This document shows positions 7,834 to 15,884 of a stretch of DNA of 35,092 nucleotides, in pieces. Position 1 is the stretch's first letter, and each line of letters begins with the position of its first letter. Origin of the DNA: Candidatus Sulfotelmatobacter sp. (GTDB lineage Bacteria > Acidobacteriota > Terriglobia > Terriglobales > Acidobacteriaceae); assembly GCA_017883385.1 (NCBI GenBank), contig JADGNQ010000050.1, positions 1-35,092 of the forward strand, given 5' to 3'. The notes under the pieces were generated by a model that was not told the DNA's origin, did not search any database, and was given only the letters and a program-made list of their open reading frames with translations. The position numbers and the translations under genes were made by a program.

Positions 7834-9225
7834 TCACGCGCCCACCGGTTTGGGACTCACAGAAGGCAGCTTCGCCTGCTGCCAGGCATCGAATCCGCCA
7901 ATGATATTGGTCACGTGCCTGAAGCCGGCGCGCTGCAGCAGGCTGCAGGCGATCATGCTGCGATATCCACCCTTGCAATGCACTGCGATAGGCGCATCGT
8001 GATCCATCTCCGGCGGCGAGACTCTGAAATTGTCGAGCGGCCACCAGATCGCGCTCTCTATGTGTGCGGCTTCCCACTCCGGCCCGCGGCGAACATCGAG
8101 CACTTGCACCTTGCTCGATTGCAACTGCGCATCGAGTTCGCTCACCGTTATCTGCGCCAGCGTTCCGACTGGAAGCCCGGCCTGCCTCCACGCGGCGACG
8201 CCTCCGTCAAGATATCCATCCAGAACTTCGATGCCCACACGGGCCAGCCGGAGCCGTGCCTCCTCCAACTGCGAGTCCGATTCCGCAATCAATACCGGGT
8301 GAGCCGCCAATCCCAGCACTGTGCCTGCCCACGACGCAAATTGCCCGGACAGCGCGATGTTGACCGAGCCCGGGACATGTCCGGCGACAAACTCTTCCCC
8401 AGGGCGAACATCGAGCGCGATTTCGCCATTTTCCAACATAGGCTTCAACTCGGCCGGTGCAATGGCACGCATCGGAAGCAGGTCCGACAGCGCCGCAGCA
8501 CCAGTGCGGTTGATCTCGGCATCCTTCAGAAAGTATTCCGGACGCGCAGGAAGGTTGCTGGTCAACTGCGCCACGAATTCTTCCCTGCTCTTGATCTGGA
8601 GCGCGTAGTTGGTGAGCCGTTCCGTACCGATGGTGGACGACCGCTCGGCCCGCATGTTCTTCCCGCAGAGAGAACCGGCGCCGTGGGCGGGGTAGACGAG
8701 AACGTTGTCGGCGAGCTTCAGCAGTTTGTGGTGCAGGCTATCGTAGAGCATGCCCGCGAGTTCGACAGCAATGTGCTTCGGTGACAGGTCGGGCCTTCCG
8801 ACGTCGCCAATAAAGAGCGTGTCACCCGTCAGGACCGCCCACGGCAATGGAGATTTCTCTTCATCCGTGACCACCAGGCAGATGCTTTCCGGAGTGTGCC
8901 CTGGCGTCGCCAGCACGCGGATCGAGGCTTTCCCAAACTTCAACTCGAAGCCGTCGCTCACCGGCACGTGGGGAAACATCGCTCCAGCCTGCGCACCCAT
9001 GTAAATCTTCGCGCCCGTGCGGGCGGCCAATTCCTGGTGGCCGGAGACGAAGTCCGCATGCAGATGGCTCTCGAAAATGTGCCGGATCGCTACGCCATGC
9101 TCCTCGGCCGCCTTCATGTACAGCTCCACATCCCGCTGCGGATCCACCACCACTGCCTCCCCTTCCGAGGCCAGCAGGTAGGAAGCGTGGGCGAGGCATC
9201 CCAGATAAAACTGTTCGAAGTACAT
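7834..9225 (-). CDS. Metallo-beta-lactamase-fold persulfide dioxygenase-like protein fused to two rhodanese domains
   Basis: This 463-aa cytoplasmic protein has an N-terminal MBL domain (about 1-240) with the metal motif HLHADFVSGH (His54, His56, Asp58), TPGHTPES (His110) and TGDTLFIGDVGRPDL (Asp135). It resembles ETHE1/CstB-type glutathione- or CoA-persulfide dioxygenases. Rhodanese domain 1 (about 255-350) has the fold motifs DVRPGEEFVAGHVPGS but LIAESDS where the catalytic Cys loop should be, so it is probably inactive. Rhodanese domain 2 (about 358-455) keeps the active loop CKGGYRS (Cys417). This domain order suggests sulfane-sulfur transfer coupled to oxidation to sulfite. The usual His after HxHxD is Phe59, which I believe occurs in related bacterial proteins. 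The start has GGGAG 7 nt upstream. No other sulfur gene is adjacent. Confidence 0.88.
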   Translation of the reverse strand: MYFEQFYLGCLAHASYLLASEGEAVVVDPQRDVELYMKAAEEHGVAIRHIFESHLHADFVSGHQELAARTGAKIYMGAQAGAMFPHVPVSDGFELKFGKASIRVLATPGHTPESICLVVTDEEKSPLPWAVLTGDTLFIGDVGRPDLSPKHIAVELAGMLYDSLHHKLLKLADNVLVYPAHGAGSLCGKNMRAERSSTIGTERLTNYALQIKSREEFVAQLTSNLPARPEYFLKDAEINRTGAAALSDLLPMRAIAPAELKPMLENGEIALDVRPGEEFVAGHVPGSVNIALSGQFASWAGTVLGLAAHPVLIAESDSQLEEARLRLARVGIEVLDGYLDGGVAAWRQAGLPVGTLAQITVSELDAQLQSSKVQVLDVRRGPEWEAAHIESAIWWPLDNFRVSPPEMDHDAPIAVHCKGGYRSMIACSLLQRAGFRHVTNIIGGFDAWQQAKLPSVSPKPVGA

Positions 9226-9324
9226 GCAGCGGCTCCCTGTGGGGTTGCGTAGGATGTGCGTAGAGATGCTAGACGAAATCGATAGGCAATGCCACGGGGA
9301 CTTGCACAGGCGGGAGAGTCGGGA

Positions 9325-9603
9325 TCAGGCGGGCAGTGGGGTAATGAATTCCAGACCAAAACAGAAGCCGTTGCGGGAGCGCACGATGGCAGGCATCCGC
9401 GAGAGCACGGGGGTGTCGAACTCAATCTCAAGCAAATCACCTGGATTCAGCAAGATCCCCGCATACAACACCATGCCGCCCTCGCTCATTTCAGTACCCC
9501 GGCCGGCAACTACAGTGGTCGAGAAGCCCTTGGAAGTTACGACCCGGACCGGCAAGTCAACGGGCATGCGATCCCAGCGGCGCGTGTTTTCGATACTTGG
9601 CAT
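9325..9603 (-). CDS. Single-domain PilZ protein (putative c-di-GMP receptor)
   Basis: This 92-aa protein consists almost entirely of one PilZ domain. The RxxxR motif is R8-R12 within RRWDR. The second motif, normally D/N-x-S-x-x-G, is present as E38-M-S40-E-G-G43, so Glu replaces the usual Asp/Asn. C-di-GMP binding is therefore likely but not certain. A beta-barrel pattern follows (VLYAGILLNPGDLLEIEF, then ...GFCFGLEFI). The gene lies 96 bp downstream of the methyltransferase on the same strand and may form a transcription unit with it. The output partner is unknown. Confidence 0.8.
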   Translation of the reverse strand: MPSIENTRRWDRMPVDLPVRVVTSKGFSTTVVAGRGTEMSEGGMVLYAGILLNPGDLLEIEFDTPVLSRMPAIVRSRNGFCFGLEFITPLPA

Positions 9604-9699
9604 TACCGCTAATCATTATCTTCGCGGCGACTTCTTACAAATTACTAAGGTGAAGTGCCTGTCGTGGTCAGGAGGACAGCAAAATGGTCACGTCTCCGG

Positions 9700-10515
9700 T
9701 CAAGCAGAGAGCTGTCCAGGGGGAGTTTGTTGGGCCTTGACCTCAAGCTCGGCTTGCTTCTGAAAACCCACCATGATGGTTGCACCGAAACGGTCGAAGG
9801 GAGGCGTAAGCGTGGCCCGCATGAGAAGAAGTTCAAACAGCGCCGCGGGCGCAAAGAATCGCGTGTACGGCTGTGGGTGGGTGAGGCCGCGCACGAACTC
9901 AGTCCGAAGGTTGACACGCTCTCCCAGCTCGCGGAGGGCGCGCCGATTGTTGGCCCGATAGAAGGTCGGATAAATGTCCTCACCAGCGCGATCGTCCTGT
10001 ATGAACTTGAGGATCAGCGCTCGCGGCAACAATTTCTTGGCCACCAGGTTCGCGAACACGAGGTAATTGTGGGTGTTCGGCGTGTGCACCATCATCCTGC
10101 CCCCAGGCGCAAGAATGCGCGCCATTTCCTGAAAGACCGGCAATGGTTCGGGCAAGTGCTCGACCACCATGTTGCAAGTAATGAGATCGAAACTGGCGTC
10201 GCCGAAGGGGAGCGTGTCCAGGGATGCGCAGATGCGCCGGGATATGTCGAGGTGCTTCCGCAAGTGAGCAAAATCAAGATCCACACCAACCACGACGCGG
10301 GCCAGACTCACCAACTGACCTTCAAGCGCTTCCAGATCCTTACCAAGTAGCCGCCAGCCGCAGCCCGCATCCAACCAACGGATGGACTGAGACAGGTTCT
10401 CTTTCACTGCTTCGCCCCAGATCTCCTGGTTCCATCGAAGATCGGGAACGATTCTTCGTTTCAGTCGACGCGTCGCCGCACGGCCGAGCCATTCGTTCCA
10501 GAGACGATTCGGCAA
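9700..10515 (-). CDS. Class I SAM-dependent methyltransferase
   Basis: This 271-aa protein is a type-11-like methyltransferase. Motif I is LDAGCGWRLLG (about residues 48-58). Motif II is the VVGVDLDF strand end with the acidic ribose-binding Asp. LPFGDASFDLITCNMVVEHLPEP and the post-motif ARILAPGGRMMVHTPN complete the pattern. The substrate is unknown. The C-terminal 90 residues (YPTFYRANNRRALRELGE...) resemble methyltransferases acting on lipids or cell-surface glycans, but this is weak evidence. The chosen start is a TTG at 10515 with AGAGG 9 nt upstream; no in-frame ATG lies before motif I. The PilZ gene follows on the same strand. Confidence 0.85.
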   Translation of the reverse strand: MPNRLWNEWLGRAATRRLKRRIVPDLRWNQEIWGEAVKENLSQSIRWLDAGCGWRLLGKDLEALEGQLVSLARVVVGVDLDFAHLRKHLDISRRICASLDTLPFGDASFDLITCNMVVEHLPEPLPVFQEMARILAPGGRMMVHTPNTHNYLVFANLVAKKLLPRALILKFIQDDRAGEDIYPTFYRANNRRALRELGERVNLRTEFVRGLTHPQPYTRFFAPAALFELLLMRATLTPPFDRFGATIMVGFQKQAELEVKAQQTPPGQLSA

Positions 10516-10652
10516 AACAGAACACCTCTAAAGGAGTGAATGCATCGAAACCGATTCTATCGCGACCGTTGTGTGGAGTCCTTTCGTCAGATCCTTGTTG
10601 TGCGGTCGGGGGCCTTTAACGGTTCGGCGAAAGATGACGATACCCGCAAAGC

Positions 10653-11318
10653 CTAGAATTTCAGTCCGACGGCGCTGCTCAGGAATGAGGCGACAGGAGA
10701 CATCTTGCGGCATGTGGCGGCGAAGATCGACATGAACCTTGGGCTGCAGACCTGCTGATCTGTGAAGTCGACGGCAGTGCCAAGATCGCGAAGCTTCAGA
10801 TCCTCCAGGAATTCGTGATCGGCGGGGAAACCGCGTGGCGGCCGCCTTAATTTGCCGGCATCTTCCCAGTTAAGGAGCTTGCGGCTCGCACGCCATTCCT
10901 CAGGACGAGACACGATGGCATTCCGGACTCGAAGCAGGGTTGGCGGTTCGGGATGCCACAGCCCGGACGCGGCGAAACAACCGCCAGCTTCAAGATGAAG
11001 ATAAAAGCCGGGAGAGTGCACGTCTTTGCCTCGATGGGAAAAGCGCATCGCGACGTGCGTTTTGTAAGGACGCTTGTCGGGAGAGAAACGAGTGTCCCGA
11101 TAGATGCGAAACAAAGATCCGCGTGAAGGGCGGGGATCGGCGACGAGATAAGGGCTGATTTCATACAAGGGCGCCGCGAAATCGCCAATGAAACGCAGCG
11201 CGGGCTGGCGCACATAGCCTTCATATTCGTCCTTGTGCGCCAGGAACCACTCGCGATTGTTGTTGCGCCTGAGGCGGGCAAGAAATTGAAACAATTCTGC
11301 GGTGAAGTAAATGGGCAT
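10653..11318 (-). CDS. DUF2461 family protein
   Basis: This 221-aa protein matches the DUF2461/TIGR02453 family from its first residues: YFTAELFQFLARLRRNNNREWF, then H-K-D-E-Y, FRIYRDTRFSPDKRPYKTH, and a GFYLHLEAGGCF-type segment. The biochemical function of the family is not established. The ATG at 11318 places the conserved F-T-x-E-L-F-x-F-L block at residues 5-12, as in relatives. No clear Shine-Dalgarno is seen. The last 25 residues diverge from what I expect of the family. The gene has no obvious functional link to either neighbour. Confidence 0.85.
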   Translation of the reverse strand: MPIYFTAELFQFLARLRRNNNREWFLAHKDEYEGYVRQPALRFIGDFAAPLYEISPYLVADPRPSRGSLFRIYRDTRFSPDKRPYKTHVAMRFSHRGKDVHSPGFYLHLEAGGCFAASGLWHPEPPTLLRVRNAIVSRPEEWRASRKLLNWEDAGKLRRPPRGFPADHEFLEDLKLRDLGTAVDFTDQQVCSPRFMSIFAATCRKMSPVASFLSSAVGLKF

Positions 11319-11514
11319 TGAAGATAAGGTAAGAAGCGAAGGCGGAAAAGTAAAGTGCCACTACCCGAAGCGAACTCACGGTCAGAGTGCGGATCGTCAG
11401 GAAGACACAGATAGTCGCCCTTAACCCACGAGGAAATCGACCCGACTCCCTGGCCCGAGGCGTTCAGCGAAGGCACTAATTCCAGAAACCACTTTCCAGC
11501 GCAAGAGCGCAGAA

Positions 11515-13821
11515 TCAATCGCCCACTGTGACCTCATCCTCGACCTTCGCTCCAACCGGACGCGGGGAGTATTCTCCCTCGTCGAGTTTGGCCGTGTGGT
11601 CAAAAGAGTGTCCCGTGACGAGTCCCAGGACAAACCATCCGAGCACCAGGGCTCCGAATGCGAAGAGCGTATCGCCAATCATGCGCATCCAGCGCAAACG
11701 GTTTAACAGGGGCGTTTGCATGAACTCCGCCGAGCGCGCGTACCAGGTGCCGTACTCGACCGAGGCCCAAGCTTGCAGCAGGCCCACGGGCAGCATGCTG
11801 ATTAGGATCATCAGGGCTAGACCGATGTTAAGGGACCAAAAAGCAATCGCCAGGGGACGATCCTTCCACATCAGCCCCGGCCGCAAAGCGCGCAGACAGA
11901 ACAGCATCAGGCCGAGGCCTAACATGCCATACACGCCGAACAGAGCGGCGTGTCCGTGTACTGGCGTCAGGTTGAGGCCCTGCACGTAGTAGAGCGCGAT
12001 GGGCGGATTGATCATGAAGCCGAACAGCCCCGCGCCGACAAAATTCCAGAACGCAACGGCCACGAAGAAATAGATCGGCCACTTGTAAGCGCTGATCCAT
12101 GGACTATCCGCTTTTCCCTGCGACAGACGTATGTTTTCCCAGGCCTCAAAGCCAATCAGTACCAGCGGCACAACTTCCAACGCGCTGAACACTGCGCCCA
12201 GCGCCAACACGGAGTTAGGCATCCCCGTGAAATACAGGTGGTGAAAGGTTCCGATGATTCCACCCGAGAGGTAGATCGTGGTTGAAAACAACACTGAACG
12301 AGTGGCGGTCGAAACCGACAGAAGTTTGAGCCGGGTCAGAAGAAAAGCAATAACCACTGTCGCGAACACTTCAAAGAAGCCTTCGACCCAAAGATGGACC
12401 ACCCACCAGCGCCAGTATTCAGCGGTGATTAGCGGGCTGCGCTGTCCATACATCAGGCCGGCAGCGTAGAAAAGAGGAATGGCGATGCTCGATATCAGGA
12501 ACAACATCAGGAGCGAATAGTTCTCGTCGCGGCGCGCCAGCGCAGGCTTGATTCCACGCCACATCAACCATAGCCAGAAAGTAAGACCTAGAAATAGAAG
12601 GATTTGCCACAAACGTCCGAGGTCGACGTATTCGTATCCTTGAGATCCCAACCAGAACCAGAGATTGCCGAGCTTTTGCTCGATTCCCATCCATTCGCCA
12701 GCCAGCGAACCGACGACAACGGCGACGAGCGCGACGAAGAGCACGTTCACGCCAAGCCTCTGTCCTTTCGGCTCAGCGCCGCTCACTGCGGGCACAATGT
12801 ACAGCCCTGTTGCGAGCCACGACGTGGCAATCCAGAAGATACCGATTTGAAGGTGCCATGTGCGCGCCACCGAATACGGCAACCACTTCGCGAGCGGAAT
12901 GCCGTAAAATCCGCCACCTTCGACGGCGTAGTGTGCGACGATTGCTCCAAGTGCGACCTGGACTACCCATAGCGCAGCCACTACGAAGAAGTACTTGACA
13001 GTGGCCTTCTGGGAAGGCGTAGGGCTCAAACCCAGTAGTGGATCGCGTCGGGGCACCGTACCCGTGGAAGGTTTGTGATCCTGCGAAGCGAAATACCAGA
13101 CCATGCCGCCGACAGCCGCCAGCAGGAGCACAAAACTAATTACGCTCCAAACGACGGTTCCAGGGGTTGGACGATTACCGGTCAACTCCTCATGCGGCCA
13201 ATTCTGCGTATAGGTCACGTCCTGTCCGGGACGATTCGTGCTGGCCGCCCATGCCGTCCACCAAAAAAATGACGCCATTTCTTGCTGTTTCGTAACATCG
13301 GTCAGAGCCCCGGCGGGAATGGCGTATTCGTCACGTCCCTTGCCAAAGATGTCGGCATAGTAAGCCGCCAGTTCATCGAAGGCAGCGGCGCGGTCGTTGT
13401 CGAGCACGATGGTCTCGGTTGCTGGATCGTATGAATTATGCCGCGTAACTTCTGTGAGCCTGCCCTGTAGGCCCGCTCGCTGTTCGGCAGACATGGCGGC
13501 GTAGTTAGCGAATCCTTCAGCCCGCGCCCAACGATCGAGAACAATGACCGACTGCCGATGCAGATAGTCGGCGCTCCAGTCAGGAGCGACATAGGCCCCA
13601 TGTCCCCAGATAGTTCCAATTTCCTGCCCGCCGGTTGACTGCCAGACGTTCTGGCCATCACAAATTGTCTCGCCCGTGAACAATACGCGTCCATCGGCAG
13701 TGATGACCTTGCTCGGTGTAGGTGGCCCGTTGCTAATCCCCTTGTACCCAACACCTCCAAGGATTGCGAACGAAACGAACATCACCACGCCCAGCGCGAT
13801 CCATAGCTTCTTGTAAGGCAT
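11515..13821 (-). CDS. norB: Quinol-dependent nitric oxide reductase (qNOR), large single subunit
   Basis: This 768-aa integral membrane enzyme reduces 2 NO to N2O with electrons from quinol. TM1 is at about residues 6-27. A periplasmic cytochrome-c-like domain without any CxxCH haem motif (about 35-220) marks the quinol-type enzyme. A 12-helix NorB-like core follows. Putative metal ligands are H323 (haem b), H476, H527 and H528 (FeB) with the catalytic E480, H622 (haem b3) and H624. An 'RWWVVHLWVEGFFE' block and 'HGHAALFGVYG' are diagnostic. The ATG at 13821 has AGGAGA about 10 nt upstream. The divergent Crp/Fnr gene and the RIC gene beyond it suggest NO detoxification rather than full denitrification, since no nitrite reductase is nearby. 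Confidence 0.95.
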   Translation of the reverse strand: MPYKKLWIALGVVMFVSFAILGGVGYKGISNGPPTPSKVITADGRVLFTGETICDGQNVWQSTGGQEIGTIWGHGAYVAPDWSADYLHRQSVIVLDRWARAEGFANYAAMSAEQRAGLQGRLTEVTRHNSYDPATETIVLDNDRAAAFDELAAYYADIFGKGRDEYAIPAGALTDVTKQQEMASFFWWTAWAASTNRPGQDVTYTQNWPHEELTGNRPTPGTVVWSVISFVLLLAAVGGMVWYFASQDHKPSTGTVPRRDPLLGLSPTPSQKATVKYFFVVAALWVVQVALGAIVAHYAVEGGGFYGIPLAKWLPYSVARTWHLQIGIFWIATSWLATGLYIVPAVSGAEPKGQRLGVNVLFVALVAVVVGSLAGEWMGIEQKLGNLWFWLGSQGYEYVDLGRLWQILLFLGLTFWLWLMWRGIKPALARRDENYSLLMLFLISSIAIPLFYAAGLMYGQRSPLITAEYWRWWVVHLWVEGFFEVFATVVIAFLLTRLKLLSVSTATRSVLFSTTIYLSGGIIGTFHHLYFTGMPNSVLALGAVFSALEVVPLVLIGFEAWENIRLSQGKADSPWISAYKWPIYFFVAVAFWNFVGAGLFGFMINPPIALYYVQGLNLTPVHGHAALFGVYGMLGLGLMLFCLRALRPGLMWKDRPLAIAFWSLNIGLALMILISMLPVGLLQAWASVEYGTWYARSAEFMQTPLLNRLRWMRMIGDTLFAFGALVLGWFVLGLVTGHSFDHTAKLDEGEYSPRPVGAKVEDEVTVGD

Positions 13822-14144
13822 GAACGTAACTCTCCTAGGGGGCCTTTACACCGTCGCGGTTCCGCCACTCTGGCACGCCAGGTCTTGCCATTCTGTGCAG
13901 AAGTGCTCACACGGGCCAACCGTCCAAGCAAATACAACGGGCTAGGCCCGTAGAGTGGCGGTTTCGCGCTTTTCGGCTTCCACTGCACATTACTGGGCAT
14001 CAGAGGCCGAGGCTATGACTTATGTCACGGGGTGGCGAACTTAGACACTTGTGGCAGAAAAAGACACCTTCAGGTTCTGGGTGCTGCAGTATCGACGATC
14101 TGTCGACCCTATACCTTAATCTCGCGCCGCAACGCTCCAGTACA
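13822..14144. other. 323-bp divergent control region, qNOR / Crp-Fnr
   Basis: This region holds the promoters of both divergent genes. It contains a CGGGC-TAG-GCCCG hairpin (13938-13950) and a Crp/Fnr-type palindrome at 14014-14029. The Crp/Fnr reading frame stays open back to 14022, inside that palindrome, which is one reason to prefer the ATG at 14145. I see no other gene here. Confidence 0.6.
14014..14029. promoter_or_regulatory. Putative Crp/Fnr-family operator, TGAC-N4-GTCA (site 1)
   Basis: The sequence is TATGACTTATGTCACG. The core TGAC-TTAT-GTCA is a perfect inverted repeat with 4-bp spacing, equal to a TGA-N6-TCA Crp-like site. It is about 200 bp upstream of the qNOR start and about 120 bp upstream of the regulator start. 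A second copy precedes ric. The binding protein is inferred to be the adjacent Crp/Fnr regulator. Confidence 0.6.
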
Positions 14145-14858
14145 ATGGCTGTCGTGATGGAGACGACGTTCACTGCGGGGCAAGCCCTTGCGAAAGTCCC
14201 GATCTTCTCTGAGCTGACGGAGAGCGAACTGAGTTTTCTCGCGCAACGTGCGGTGCCGCGAAACTATTCAGCGGGACAGAGTGTGTTCGGCGAGGGCGAG
14301 CCTTGTTCTGGACTGTATGTCGTCGAGTCCGGCCATGTGCGGATCTTTAAGAGTTCAGCAAATGGACGTGAACAGGTACTCAGTATTGATGGACCCGGCA
14401 GTTCCATTGCCGAACTTCCGGTCTTCGATAGCGGGAACTATCCCGCGTCCGCAACGGCTCTCGACGAGACCAAGCTGCTCTTTGTCAGCAGGCAGGATTT
14501 TCAGGCATTGTGCCTGGCCCATCCTCAGGTAGCGCTGAAGGTCTTGCGCGTGGTCGGCACGCGCCTGCGCCGACTGATTGGCATCATCGAAGAACTCTCG
14601 TTCACCACAGTGCGTCACCGGCTGGCATCTTTTTTGTTGCGTCTCGCCCAGAAGGAAGGCAAACGTTCTGCCGCCGGTGTTGAGATCACGTTGCCGGCTA
14701 GCAATCAGGAATTGGCGTCGCACATTGGCACGGTCCGCGAGCTCGTTTCCCGCAATCTCTCTCGCCTCCAGGCCGAGGGGATGCTTCAAATCGACGGACG
14801 GGCTGTGACGATCTCAGATCTGAAAGCGTTGGAAGCCGAAATCGATTCAACGGAATAG
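14145..14858 (+). CDS. Crp/Fnr-family transcriptional regulator of the NO-defence genes
   Basis: This 237-aa protein has an N-terminal cyclic-nucleotide-binding-like beta-barrel (about 18-125, with the FSELTESELSFLA start typical of the superfamily). A long dimerisation helix (about 126-155) and a C-terminal winged helix (about 157-225) follow. The recognition helix TVRELVSRNLSRL shows R198-E199 and S202-R203. This fits both the CRP RExxxR pattern and the FNR ExxSR pattern, and so a TGA/TCA half site. It lacks the N-terminal Cys cluster of FNR (only C53 and C123), so oxygen sensing through an Fe-S cluster is unlikely. A DNR- or HcpR-like NO-responsive role is inferred from position between qNOR and RIC. 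The start ATG at 14145 gives the usual family length; ATG 14157 is an alternative. Confidence 0.9.
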   Translation: MAVVMETTFTAGQALAKVPIFSELTESELSFLAQRAVPRNYSAGQSVFGEGEPCSGLYVVESGHVRIFKSSANGREQVLSIDGPGSSIAELPVFDSGNYPASATALDETKLLFVSRQDFQALCLAHPQVALKVLRVVGTRLRRLIGIIEELSFTTVRHRLASFLLRLAQKEGKRSAAGVEITLPASNQELASHIGTVRELVSRNLSRLQAEGMLQIDGRAVTISDLKALEAEIDSTE

Positions 14859-14932
14859 ATCAGAACCTACACGCGTACTCACCTTTTCCTGATTCCCTCC
14901 GATTCCGAACTGTCTCATCCAAATTCGTCCTT

Positions 14933-14948
14933 CGTGACAAAAGTCATC
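14933..14948. promoter_or_regulatory. Putative Crp/Fnr-family operator, TGAC-N4-GTCA (site 2)
   Basis: The sequence is CGTGACAAAAGTCATC, with the same TGAC-N4-GTCA core as site 1 and one GTGAC and one ATGAC half site in each copy. It lies about 90 bp upstream of the ric start. A weak -10-like TAGCTT at 14970-14975 would put the site near -41, the usual place for a class II Crp/Fnr activator. Confidence 0.6.
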
Positions 14949-15029
14949 GGCAGCGAAACCGATCTCCGTTAGCTTTAGAACATCAAGCGCGGCCTGCAGG
15001 CATGGAGCTGGGGTCGTGAGGAGAATCCA

Positions 15030-15755
15030 ATGAACATGGCCGCCGACAAAACCGTTCGTGAATTGGCGTTGGAGCATTCAACTGCCACGAGAGTCTTTGA
15101 AAAGCTAGGCATTGACTACTGCTGCGGAGGCAACAAGTCGCTGGAAGACGCCTGCCGGGCCTCAAATCTCTCGATCGATCAGGTGATCGATTCGTTGGAG
15201 ATGGCTGAGCAAGCGGCACACGCTGCACAGAAAGACCAGAACTGGCAAACTGAAGCCCTCGCGGATTTGGTCGCGCACATCGAGAACACGCACCATAAGT
15301 ACACGCGTGAGGAAATGGCTCGCCTCGTTCCTCTCCTGGACAAAGTTTGCTCTGTCCACGGGAAGAACCATCCCGAACTGCAACAGGTCCGGGCCAGCTT
15401 TCGGGGCTTGGTCCAGGAACTGACGACACACATGATGAAAGAAGAGGGAGTTCTGTTCCCCTACATAGTGAGGATGGAAGAGGCCGTCATCCAGAAAGAA
15501 CCGGTTCTGCCAGCACCGTTTGGCAGCGTGCAAAACCCCGTATCCATGATGGAACACGAGCACGACTCCGCTGGGAAGGCACTGCGTGCCATGCGCGAAG
15601 GCAGTTCTGGTTATACGGCTCCAGGCGACGCATGCGTCAGCTACCAAACGCTGTACAAGGCGCTGGCGGACTTTGAGGCCGATCTTCACCAGCATATTCA
15701 CCTGGAGAACAACATTCTGTTTCCCCGCGCGGTCGCGCTGGAAAAGACACACTGA
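15030..15755 (+). CDS. ric: RIC/ScdA (YtfE-type) di-iron protein, repair of NO-damaged Fe-S clusters
   Basis: This 241-aa cytoplasmic protein has the short N-terminal ScdA domain (about 5-60) with the GIDYCCGG motif (Cys31-Cys32). A hemerythrin-like four-helix bundle follows and carries the di-iron ligand pattern: ENTHHKY (His88/His89), VHGKNH (His110/114), THMMKEE (His134, Glu138/139), MEHEHD (His176/178) and HQHIHLENNILFPR (His222/224, Glu226). RIC proteins restore Fe-S clusters damaged by NO or peroxide. The length equals the family norm. AGGAG lies 6 nt before ATG 15030. The gene follows the Crp/Fnr regulator on the same strand but has its own operator-like palindrome at 14933-14948, so independent control is likely. 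Confidence 0.95.
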   Translation: MNMAADKTVRELALEHSTATRVFEKLGIDYCCGGNKSLEDACRASNLSIDQVIDSLEMAEQAAHAAQKDQNWQTEALADLVAHIENTHHKYTREEMARLVPLLDKVCSVHGKNHPELQQVRASFRGLVQELTTHMMKEEGVLFPYIVRMEEAVIQKEPVLPAPFGSVQNPVSMMEHEHDSAGKALRAMREGSSGYTAPGDACVSYQTLYKALADFEADLHQHIHLENNILFPRAVALEKTH

Positions 15756-15787
15756 CCTGAGCGCAACAACGGAGAGGTACATAACCG

Positions 15788-15819
15788 TTCCCGGCTAAAC
15801 GCTGGTCACGGTCCGGGAA
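15788..15819. terminator. Inverted repeat between convergent genes
   Basis: TTCCCGG (15788-15794) pairs with CCGGGAA (15813-15819) across an 18-nt loop. It lies between the convergent ric and DapA-like genes. No U-tract follows, so its role as a terminator is only probable. Confidence 0.35.
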
Positions 15820-15884
15820 GGAACGAGCATAATTTCCAGCGCTCGGAATCTTGGTGGCGGCGCCGTACGGATAACACGATAGGC

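Noticed and set aside
10541..10657. Short plus-strand frame after AAAGGAG with ATG at 10541
   Set aside because: It has 38 codons at most, the ribosome-binding spacing is only about 3 nt, the peptide has no hydrophobic or motif content, and it overlaps the end of DUF2461.
10528..10713. Minus-strand frame with an IPE...LGFAGIVIFRR stretch resembling a PEP-CTERM sorting tail
   Set aside because: The hydrophobic part is too short and interrupted by arginines. The frame overlaps the DUF2461 stop codon in another phase and has no upstream secreted domain.
10847..11518. Minus-strand open frame starting with a TTG that overlaps the qNOR stop codon (TTGA)
   Set aside because: The first 66 codons fall in the gap before the DUF2461 gene and look superficially protein-like. 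The rest overlaps DUF2461 in another frame, there is no recognisable domain, and codon use is not clearly coding. A short decayed gene at 11319-11518 cannot be excluded.
14022..14144. N-terminal extension of the Crp/Fnr protein by 41 residues (start 14022)
   Set aside because: It would begin inside the operator-like palindrome, gives a non-family N-terminus and exceeds normal family length. ATG 14145 fits better.
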